Shown piece by piece: positions 25,115 to 36,577 of a stretch of DNA of 64,000 nucleotides. Position 1 is the stretch's first letter, and the number at the start of each line of letters is the position of its first letter. The translations under genes were made by a program, and so were the position numbers. The stretch comes from Sepioteuthis lessoniana (taxonomy: Eukaryota > Mollusca > Cephalopoda > Myopsida > Loliginidae), in NCBI GenBank assembly GCA_963585895.1, contig OY757904.1:65183461-65247460 (forward strand), written 5' to 3'. The notes below the pieces were generated by a model, which saw only the letters and a program-made list of their open reading frames with translations, was not told the origin of the DNA and did not search any database.

Positions 25115-26255
25115 TTTATTTTAAACACAATGGAATCTGTTTGGTGAGTAAGGACATGAACACCATGCGCAGTTTTATTTTTATATGTCATACGTAAAGC
25201 TGTCCGGTTAATTTTCTGTATACTCAAAAACATATGCCACGAAACATTATATAACGTTGCCTTCTGTAAAAATCTGTGTTCTCAAATGTCAATTACAAAT
25301 ACAATTATCCACCTAAAATTTGAGGAAATTGAACAACAAGTTATAGCCCTTGAATTGCTTATTCGTACGGGTGTCTGGAATGTTTCAAGATAAGAGTGAA
25401 GACTTTGTTTTTTGTGCTTTGGCATTGATGTTATCTAATCAACAGTGACGGGGAATAGATGAAGAGACTATTTCTATTTATTTATTTTAGTGCCAAAACA
25501 CCATCTCAGTAAAAGTGAGATAGAATGAGAAAGGAAAAAAAAAAGGAGAAACGGAGAGAAATATAATATATATATAGATATATATATAGGGTCACATAAA
25601 CAAACACACATACATAACAACCCCCCATATATATATATATAGAGAGAGAGAGAGAAGTAAACAAAATGTTGTAAGAACTTTTTTTCTTAAGTGAGAAAGC
25701 TGCTAAAATTACGGGACAGTAGAGAAGATAAACCCTAAAATGAATGTAATTTTTTCCAGCCTCCTCAGTTTCATGAATTTCGGAAAAATTCAAGCATATT
25801 TTATCCATTTCTCAGATTTTCTTACATGTTAAGACATGTACTTGGAAAAATAAATTCTTCGGATTGAACAAGATTGAATTTTGTCCAATAATATGAAACA
25901 TATAACCATGAGACCAACATGAATCAGTGAGTGTACACACACATACACACATATATATATATATTGAAATGATTGTCAATGAAAACTTTTAGAAATACAA
26001 CAGAAGTCGAATAATTTCATTGGGTAAATGTGAAAGAATGGTTTATATGTTATACGCGCTAATCAGTGTTTCCTATGTGTTTGCAATTTCTACTCAGTCA
26101 AAACAGTTGCCTGACAATTGCGAATACATGAGAAAACCTGAGTAGGTGCCAAAACGTTTAAGCATAATCAATTTAAAAAATATTAGCAATGTGACAAAAA
26201 AGTTAAGCACCCTTTTATATTTTAGAATAAATTTTTCATCTTTATAAATATATAT
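24256..26255. other. Spacer with microsatellites and a diverged direct duplication
   Basis: It holds (CA)n at 24,440-24,494 and (TA)n at 25,065-25,112. Two similar segments (24,508-24,622 and 24,891-25,065) share ACCGTTTAGTCATTTATGG and CCTACTA-TTGGGAG blocks and end near ACTACT-TGGGG. No coding pattern is visible. Confidence 0.75.
24508..25065 (+). repeat. Direct duplication (two diverged units about 383 bp apart)
   Basis: Unit 1 is 24,508-24,622 and unit 2 is 24,891-25,065. They share the starting block ACCGTTTAGTCATTTATGG, a TAGAATTTG-GTAG block, a long T run and an ACTACT-TGGGG block. Confidence 0.75.
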
Positions 26256-26699
26256 CATCATGTCACGCTGCTAGCGCGTATTTCCCTGGCCCTCTCTCGC
26301 CACCCGTCTCTGTCGTCCATCGCTTCCGGGAGGTCTTTAAGGCTATATCCTGTATCGGTACAGAACTGTTGTATATTGGTCGTCCAACTTTGCTCGTGCG
26401 TGTGAAGGAGTCCTCTGAATTATATAGCTGATGAGTCCGTCCTTACTTCTCCAGCAGTGTCCTGCATTTCTGAATAGTTTTCATGATAGATGTTAAGTGG
26501 CCGTACAGCTGCTGCTGCTTTGTTGGGTGTTGCCTATAAGACTTGTTCTGTACAGCTCAGAACATTATTGTGTATAATGCTGTCAAGCTTTTTTCTCAAT
26601 GCGTTTAAATATCGTCCATATGCTGCATCCATATTGCAGTATTGATACACACCGCTGCTGGGAAAAAAAAAACTGCGTTTTATTATCATGACTTCCATA

Positions 26700-28000
26700 T
26701 GGCTGATAGCCAATCAATAGCCGTCCATATCTTTGCTAGTCAGGTTTTGATATCATTCCCGGTTGATAAGACGCTGCTTCTGAGGTAGTTGAACTTGTCC
26801 ACTAGTTTTAAAGGCCCTCCTTTTTGTGTGGAGATATCACCTCTTTCATTAAAGCACATGTATTCTGTTTTATCTGAGTTGACATGGAGGCCTATGACAC
26901 CCGCTGCTCATTCCAGACTATGTAGCTGGGATTCGCCATGGTCGGGGGAATTTGCTATAAGCGCTATGTCATCCGCGTAATCCGCGTCTGAAATAGTTTG
27001 GCCTGGTATCTTCTGCTTCTTTCCTTTGCAACTTGAAACCTTTTTCTATCATTAAAACTATAGACGTTCCAAGCCCGTAGTCCGGTGAGCGGACATTTAC
27101 TTTTATGTTTTTATGTAGCATTATAATGGCTTCGACGGTTTCTAAGGGCAGGCCGTAGACTAGAAATATTTGCCCTTCTTTCCTTTTTTGCGCAAAACCC
27201 TTCTAGAATTCGACGAATAGTCAAAATTTGGGATATCGTGGATCGATTTATCCGAAAGCCATTTTGGTTCTTTTTAATTATTTTTTTCAATTTTAGGTTC
27301 TATGCGATTGCGTAGTAGAGAATGGTAGATCTTGGTCGCTATAGATGTAAAGGTTATAACTCGGTAATTATTGGCCATTCCAAAGTCATCCTTCATGAGG
27401 AAAGGGAGGATGATCCCTTTAACCATCTTTCTATCGTGTTCTTGTTTTATAAGGCATTACAGTATCAAAGCAATCTGTCGTTGAATTCCCTTATCTTCTA
27501 TATTTCTGGTGTTATTTCATCAAGCCCTGCTGATTTCCTATTTTTAATTTTTCTTAGTACTAAGTCGAGTTCTCCTTGCGTAAACTCTCATAGGTTGATG
27601 TCTAGTTGATTACTAATAATTTTTCGATTGATTCTTCTGGAGGTTTTCCGTGTAAATTTTCGAAAAATTGTTTCCACACGTGTATTCGTTCTTCTTGGCT
27701 GGCAGATTTCAGGTTAGCTCTCGGTGCAATCTTCCTTTAATTCACCGGGTTACCGTCTACCGTGCTATGCTAGATTGTCTATCTTTAGCCGAGTCTCTGA
27801 TTTTATTGATCTGATTTTGGATGTATTTTCTTTCTTCTTTTATGTATAGGTTAGTTCATTTTGTGCCTTCTTAAATTTCTGAGCATTGATGATACTTGGG
27901 TTCCCCCTATTTCATAGGAAAGCTGTTTTTATGGCTGCACGCTTTTTTAAACCGCTATTGTTTCCCATCGAACTCAAGGTTTAGCTCTTTGTTTTATTGA
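26700..28000 (-). pseudogene. Reverse transcriptase domain of RTE copy 2 (decayed)
   Basis: Read on the minus strand, the catalytic box is present as DADYADDIALIANS, with the YADD codons at 26,979-26,968. After it comes a block reading LHVNSDKTEYMCF. Upstream pieces of fingers and palm are recognisable but broken by several stops. In APE-type LINEs this enzyme makes cDNA from the element RNA at the nicked target. No continuous frame exists, so this is a relic. Confidence 0.8.
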
Positions 28001-28149
28001 TTTGCATTCCGCTGTTGCTTTTAAGTAGGTATTGACGAAGTCCTCATATTTGTCATTCGAGTAGGTGTTTCTGATATCTCCTGAAGTGCATCAATTTTTA
28101 TTCTTAGTTTTAACGAATACTTATCACTAATATCCCTTTTGTTAAGCAG

Positions 28150-29000
28150 GGACTAGGATAAAGGATGGTTGTGGTTGTTCTGGCCGCATTCCTTCGCAGG
28201 CTCAGTCTTATCTTTTCCATGACAATTCGGTGACCGGATGACACACCCACGAAAGAGGAATATGCCTCGCAATTCCATGCGGTATTATTATTTATGAGGA
28301 TATAGTCTCTCTGTACTTTGGCGTTATTTTCGTAGATGAAGGTCCATACTTTTACCTTACTTTCCTGAAATTTAGTATTAAGGCATATTAATCTGTTTCT
28401 AGCGAGGAATCTGTTCGATGTTCCCCATTTCTCTTTGACGAGTTGTGTTAACTGAATTTGTTGTTTACACTTTTAACTATCATTTTCCTATTCATGTCTT
28501 TACCGATGATGAGAACGTTGTGTTTCGGGATGCTACGAACAAGGGTGGTTAGCTCGTTATACAAGATGATGAGTTCCGTTTTGTCACTAACATTGGTATA
28601 GCTGTAGCAGGAGTTGATTCTTGTGTTGGGGTCGCCATTAAACGTAGCTACCATCAAACTCGGTTGTATTTTCTCTGTTATTTAGTGATTTTAGGGCACA
28701 AGGTCCGATAAGCATACCTACACCACCTATCCCGGTGAAGACGGTGGATTTCCATGCATATGCTAAGACAAACGTCCATCGATTGCCGGTATCGTGGTAT
28801 TTTATGTCTTCCTTATGAATGTAACTTTGTTCTTGAATGCATAGTATGTCTATGTTATGATCTTTTGTAGAAGCTGTCAGCTCCGGTAGGTGGCTCATTC
28901 TATTCGAAGTTCTAAGTTTCAATGTCACTATTTGTATTGTGCATTTACAGTTTAGTAATTTTCGCTTTACTTTGCACACTGTAGCTGATTTTTCGAACAC
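28150..29000 (-). pseudogene. AP-endonuclease-like domain of RTE copy 2 (frameshifted)
   Basis: Two overlapping minus frames carry the domain. The first (28,638-29,000) shows HLPELTASTKDHNIDILCIQE (Glu of the CIQE motif is kept), a GNRWTFVLAYAWKS block, and GGVGMLIGPCALKSLNN. The second (28,448-28,657) shows ATFNGDPNTRINSCYSY and SIPKHNVLIIGKDMN, where the GDMN motif has become GKDMN. A frame change near 28,640-28,657 separates them. The role in a live element would be nicking of target DNA; this copy could not do so. Confidence 0.85.
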
Positions 29001-29255
29001 TGAGCCCAGAGCCCCAACCTCAGCAAGACACGCCCCTTTTTTACCCGCGCGAAGGCGATGTGGTTTGATTATGAGTCATGGTAAGCTTTCAATCGCCCTA
29101 AAAGATCAGCAGCAGTAGTTCCCCGATCGAACTATTTGATCCTGGCCGTTGTCCCGTGGGGTTTGTCCGACCAGCACCTGGTTAATACTGCCGTTGACTC
29201 GTCGTTGGGTTTGACTGCCTTTAAATCCATCAAGCTGCTTCCCTTGGCTTCCGAA

Positions 29256-31615
<2,360 letters not shown>

Positions 31616-31870
31616 TTGGCAGCTTTAGTCGAGAGTGACCAGAAAGTTCCCTTATCAAAAGCTACCACTGCGAGATGTAGGTGAGGGAGCTACTATGCTA
31701 CCTAAATTGCTCTACTTTACCATCCATCCTTACCTTATAATGCTGAGATCTCAGCAAGGCGGCATCAAATACCATTTTTTGAGTCTTTGGTTTGACTTTC
31801 CTGGGATTGAACCCTGGTCTCCCAGACCATTGGCAACCTCTCTAGTCATTAGGATAATGGCTCGGTCCTC
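31616..31870 (-). mobile_element. SINE family A, copy 4
   Basis: Minus-strand copy. The tRNA-like head is near 31,800-31,870 (B-box region GGTTCAATCCCAGG), followed by the CATTATAAGGTAAGGATG body block and a 3' end reading GACTAAAGCTGCCAA. Head and tail are both present, so it is near full length. Confidence 0.8.
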
Positions 31871-32366
31871 GAGTCCTACATACATAAGTACAAAAAAAGA
31901 ATAACTCGTCAATTTTAAATTCCCGCAATTTTTTAATATCGCACACATTCCATACACGAAATTTGAATGTAACACTTTTCTCAACGGAAAAATTATGAAA
32001 ATTTCAAAATGAAAATCTTAATTAAAAAAAAAAAATCATGAAATATTATTTTAACAAAAGGACACCATATTCTAAACTACTATTTAAACTGTAACTTCCC
32101 CAAAAGTATTGCTTTTAGAATTTTTTTTTCCATTTTTGATTTTTAGTTCCTTTTTATTATCAGGACACATTTTTTATCCATTGCTTCTTTTTATTGTGTT
32201 GTGTCTCTTGACACAAAAAGAGATAAAGAAAAAATATTATAAAAATTAAATGAAAGCATTGTTTATCGACAACTGAAAAACGTATTTTTAAACGAATAAT
32301 TAATATATTTGGAGAACGTATGTTAATTTTCCATCATTTTTTAGAGACATAGAATATTCACAGAAC

Positions 32367-33000
32367 TGTAACGTTACACCCTCTCGCCCCCACACACGTT
32401 AACTTTCTTCTAACCATGTCACTTCTTACGCCGGCCGGTGATCAACAAGTGGTTCGAGGGGGTAACGCACATTTATTGCCACCACACAAGAATACGATCG
32501 GGGGAACGGAGAAAATAGAAGGACAAACGAACAAACCCGAACAAAGCTTGCGGTTAACCAAGAGCAGAGGAAGGTATGCAACACTACATGCATGTGCAGA
32601 CTATCGCTAGCGTGGGTTACTAGCGAAAATTCCACAAGCAACTCGAATGCAGACATCTTGAGACTCAATCTTCTTCGCTGGACCCTATCTTGTCTGCCAC
32701 TGGTCTCCGGAGTCCAGTGTTGACTGCCCCTGTCCGTGGTTCCACGCCAACTCTCTGCTGCTCGCCTCTCTGCTGTCCAACGCCAACTGCCTCTCTCCTG
32801 GGTCGCGTCGTCAACTCTGTTTCGCGTCCCCTTCCCACTTCCGGATACGGCGAGATTTCATGTCCAAGAATCCTTTGTCTGGTTTCGCGCCAAAACAGAC
32901 AAAGGAATCGTCTGCTTTGGCGGCCCACCCACATAGTGCTACAGAACAAACGAATACCGTTCATTTGAATAAATACGGGGAATTTCCCACCTAAAAAATA
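32367..33000. other. CpG-rich block, possible solo LTR or other remnant
   Basis: This stretch is clearly more GC- and CpG-rich than its AT-rich surroundings. It begins at a perfect 12-bp palindrome, TGTAACGTTACA (32,367-32,378), and has an AATAAA near 32,968. Overlapping frames on both strands (up to 99 codons) are Pro/Ser/Arg-rich and show no motif. TG at the start would suit an LTR, but I cannot find a partner LTR, a primer binding site or gag/pol in the window. A host CpG-island promoter is an alternative. Confidence 0.35.
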
Positions 33001-33660
33001 AGGACTAATTCTTTATTGCAAGCTTCTTTTTTATATTTATATTTATAGAGTAAAAATGAAAATCAACTAAACGAACAAAAATTTATTATTGCACCTCAAC
33101 TGCCAATTAAGAACTGAGTATGAATAGGTGGCATTTTTTAAAACATCTTAACAAAATGAAAATCATTATAATGTTTTAAACCAGTAACGAGTTAGGGTTA
33201 CATTTTTAAAGTAATATTTCAAACATGAATAAAAATAAACTAAACAAAAGAATTGTGAATATGAGAATACATGGAATATTTTATCGTTAGATTTTCAAAG
33301 GTAAATAAATATTTGAATTAAAATTACGGTTAATGGTTTGGCAATTGAGGACAAACTGAAAAGAAAAAATGGTTGACCAAAAAGAAAAAAGAAATTATGG
33401 AAAGTTTTTAAACATTTCACTATTATAAAGTCCAATAGGCTTATATGTTATTTCCAGTGTAAACTAAAAAGAAAATTACCAAGACAAGAAAAATATCATG
33501 AAGTAATACTTTTCATTAAAATTTATGGGCGAAATTTCTCAACAACTGATATGAAAAATAAATCACGTTTCTTCCCTCTTTCTCACTCTTTCATTCATGT
33601 TCAAAAATGCTTTTAGTCAGTACATAGACTGATACTTTTGCCTCTCTCTCTCTCTCTCTC

Positions 33661-33728
<68 letters not shown>

Positions 33729-33970
33729 CATAGAAACAGAGACAGAGACAGAGAGAGACAGAGACAGAGAGATCTGAAACTGAGTAATTTCTTTTTCTTT
33801 AGTTAACATTACTATTATTTGTTGGATATCACATGATATTAATATATTTTCCTTAAGATCCTGACCTGATAGTGTTGTATTTGAATGCCATGTTTTATGA
33901 GGAACATTTTTACCAATATATTTAAGAAGAAGATATGGCCTCTTTAAAAATATTTACGGATGCTGATACA

Positions 33971-34025
<55 letters not shown>

Positions 34026-34153
34026 GGGGGGAAGAAAAAGGGAGAGAGACAGAGGCCGAAATTCTAATTTTTATCCTTTTCCTTATTATTATATCTCATA
34101 TTTGTGCACAGAACGCTGTAAGTTTTCTCTAGGAGAATCTTTTTAGCGTCCAA

Positions 34154-34213
<60 letters not shown>

Positions 34214-34468
34214 TGTGTGTGTGTGTGTTCCGTAAAACGTTTTTTTTTTATTTTTTACTCAGTTTGTTTTGAATAATAACAGTCCCTACATAGTATCTGA
34301 GGTGCTATGAATGATAAAATCGATTAACATTAATTTGCGACATCACTTTTAAATATCAGTTGAAAATTATGGAGAGTTCCTTGTATCTAAAATAACATTA
34401 TACGGTAATATAACAGATCTATTTTAGAGGTTGTTAATCGTTATATCTACGGTGAAATATTACTCTAG
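33001..34468. other. AT-rich spacer with (CT)n, (TA)n, (GT)n tracts
   Basis: Simple repeats lie at 33,640-33,780 ((CT)n, (TA)n, GA-rich), 33,973-34,030 ((TA)n, GA-rich) and 34,157-34,228 ((TA)n-(GT)n). Nothing else is recognised. Confidence 0.75.
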
Positions 34469-34480
34469 TTTTTTTTTTTT

Positions 34481-34985
34481 ATACCATACATCTTAGTTGA
34501 TGCTTCGGGATGGGTCGTCAGTGATGTTTCCTTTGGGATCATGGGGGGTTTCGGGTCTTTCAACATCAGACCCCCTCACCCAAATGACCCAGTTGGCATC
34601 GATCTAACTCCAACTCCCATCCCGGCAGCCAACCTGCGCATCCACACAAGGAGAAAACAAAAAAAAAAAATGACCACAGAAAAGGCTCTATATATAATTT
34701 TGCAACAGCCAATCAGAGCTAAGCTCTACTGATGACTTTAAAACTTTTCTTTAAAAATCGGGAGGCCACTTTACTCTGCTTTTTTTTTGCTACAATGGGG
34801 TCGTTATTCGGTTATTTGTTCATTCCGGTATGTATTCCTTCCTTCCCCCCCTTTTTTTTTTAAATTAATTTTTACTTAAAGAAAAAACTTAAAAACTTAA
34901 ATAAAAAAAAAAAAAATAAATAAATAAAAAAATAAAAAAATAAAAACTGTACATAACTAAAGAATTGCGAATAAAACAACAAACT
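34481..34985 (-). repeat. Direct repeat, 3' copy, of the R2-like element
   Basis: This is nearly identical to 39,172-39,680; offset 4,691 bp at the start. It contains a 13-bp inverted motif AGAGCTAAGCTCT. It forms the 3' end of the element next to the poly(A). Confidence 0.93.
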
Positions 34986-35400
34986 CGTATATAAAATGAC
35001 ATACGTTTAGTTTTAAAACTTATCTCCATTAAACACTGTACATAAATATACAATTACGAACTAAATCAGACGCCGCGCATTACTATACGTTAAAACATCC
35101 TAATCGAACGGTTTACGAATGAGAAAAGTCGAAGAAAAAAAAAAAAAAAAAACTTAATAAAAATAAAAAAAAATCTGTACATAAATATCAATTGCGATTA
35201 AAACAAGAAACTCCTATATAAACTTGACATACGTTTACTTTTAAAAATTATTTTCATTAAAAACTTTACATAAATATACAATTACGAACTAAAAGAGACG
35301 CTGCGCACTACTATACGTTGCAACTCATTGAAAGGTTTACGAATGAGAAAAGACGAAATAAAATAAAATAAAAAAAAACAAAAAAAACAAAAAAAAAAAA
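34947..35400 (-). repeat. Two diverged 228-bp tandem repeats in the element's 3' UTR
   Basis: Unit A starts at 34,947 and unit B at 35,175. Both begin CTGTACATAA, share GACATACGTTTA, ATAAATATACAATTACGAAC, GCGCA-TACTATACGTT and GGTTTACGAATGAGAAAAG, and end in A-rich runs (plus-strand sense). Unit A partly lies inside the flanking direct repeat (which ends at 34,985). Confidence 0.88.
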
Positions 35401-35686
35401 ACAACCGAGGAGTACGTTGAAATCTTCACAAAAACATTGTCGTTTAAAATGCTATATTTACAAAATGGCTAAGACGTCTAAGATATTAATCAATTAAATG
35501 AGCCGGTTTCAAATGAACGCTTCAAGCCTAATACAACCACACTCCTTCGCGCGCAAAAATAAATAGATAAAACTAAAAAATAACAGATAAAAACTAGATA
35601 AATCATACGTGTATATATCGTTTTAAATTAGACGATTATTATTTTTTTTTTTTTTCCTTCCTTTTTTCCCCCCTTCTAATAATCAC

Positions 35687-36577
35687 CTATCTACAACCCC
35701 AACTATCCGCCCTACTGATCCACAGCCAGTTTGTTGCTCTTTCAGCTGCAGTGGTAATATTTTTCAGGGCCTTACGTTTTCCCGCACCTGAAATGCCGAT
35801 GCTTGACAACGCTTTACTCATCGACCTTGCGTTAAATCCACGACATCCCACTTCGACTGCCTGGCATATTGCCTGCCAACCATTCATTCGACATTGCTCT
35901 ACTAGCGGCTCATATTTGGCTATCTTTCTTTCGTGTGTGGACTCCATGTTTTCTTCCCATGGGACTGACAATTCCCACATTATCACCTTCTTTGTGGAAT
36001 TTGAAAACATTACTAAATCTGGTCGGAGCATTGTCTCCACAATATGCGCTGGAAACTTCGTCTGCCTTTCCAGGTCCACCAACAATTGCCAATCTGGCGC
36101 CGATGACAACATCGATACTTTATTTTTTGTCTGCGGCTGTTTCGAGCTTCCCGCTCTAACAAAAATAACCTTATGTCTTCCAGGACTGAATCTATTCGAT
36201 TTTAATGCCTCAGATACCACTCCAGCAATAACTTTGAGGACCTGGTCATGTCGCCAGCGATAACGCCCTTCACTCAATGATCTTGGGCATCCAGATAGCA
36301 AATGCTGTAGCGATCCTTTACCCCCGCACAACTGACATGCTGGGGTATCATTTTTGCCCCATGTGTGAAGGTTTGATGGGCTAGGGAGAAGATCATAAAC
36401 TGCCTGGATCTGGAATCTTAGCTGGCTTAAGTCGGCCTTCCACATGTCCGACCAGGTAATTCGCCGCCGAACATAATTTTCCCATCTGGTCCAGGCACCC
36501 TGTTGAGACAGTCCTACCATCTTTGCCAGCCTAGTCTCTTCTATACCTTCTCTTACTTCTTTTTGCAAGAGCGCCCT
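35687..36577 (-). CDS. CCHC knuckle + restriction-like endonuclease part of the R2-like ORF
   Basis: This is in the same frame as the upstream segment and is separated from it only by the TGA at 36,580-36,578. Counting from the codon at 36,568, C78, C81, H89 and C94 form the CCHC knuckle (CQLCGGKGSLQHLLSGC) that precedes the endonuclease in R2-type proteins. The PD-(D/E)XK nuclease follows: R182-P183-D184 in LRPDLVMFS and E199 in VIMWELSVPW are the expected acidic residues, with a downstream lysine-rich KIAKYEPL helix. This domain would nick target DNA to prime reverse transcription. The segment has no ATG near its start, so it would be made only by reading through the TGA. The protein ends normally at 35,687. 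Confidence 0.9.
   Translation of the reverse strand, partial: RALLQKEVREGIEETRLAKMVGLSQQGAWTRWENYVRRRITWSDMWKADLSQLRFQIQAVYDLLPSPSNLHTWGKNDTPACQLCGGKGSLQHLLSGCPRSLSEGRYRWRHDQVLKVIAGVVSEALKSNRFSPGRHKVIFVRAGSSKQPQTKNKVSMLSSAPDWQLLVDLERQTKFPAHIVETMLRPDLVMFSNSTKKVIMWELSVPWEENMESTHERKIAKYEPLVEQCRMNGWQAICQAVEVGCRGFNARSMSKALSSIGISGAGKRKALKNITTAAERATNWLWISRADSWGCR

Larger units (their letters stand above)
26256..29255 (-). mobile_element. RTE-like LINE, copy 2, near full length but decayed
   Basis: A minus-strand copy of about 3.0 kb of the element also seen at 22.5-24.3 kb, with matching 5' (near 29,255) and 3' (near 26,258, ATCATCATG) ends. In order from 5' it carries the start of the endonuclease (28,638-29,000), the rest of the endonuclease (28,150-28,657), the reverse transcriptase (about 26,750-28,000) and the C-terminal part (26,270-26,700). 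The frame is broken many times by stops and shifts. No target-site duplication is evident at the ends. Confidence 0.85.

Noticed and set aside
26125-26160. Hammerhead-like CTGAGTA...AAAAC
   Set aside because: Two core bases differ and no stem II can form.
32690-32968. Overlapping ORFs on both strands in the CpG-rich block
   Set aside because: Low stop density follows from high GC; no motif is visible in any frame.
34720-34765. Hammerhead-like CTGATGA in the R2-like flanking repeat
   Set aside because: CTGATGA is present, but no GAAA box or stem II follows; chance match.
35751-36263. 170-codon plus-strand ORF
   Set aside because: It is antisense to the endonuclease part of the R2-like element, which has clear motifs on the minus strand.
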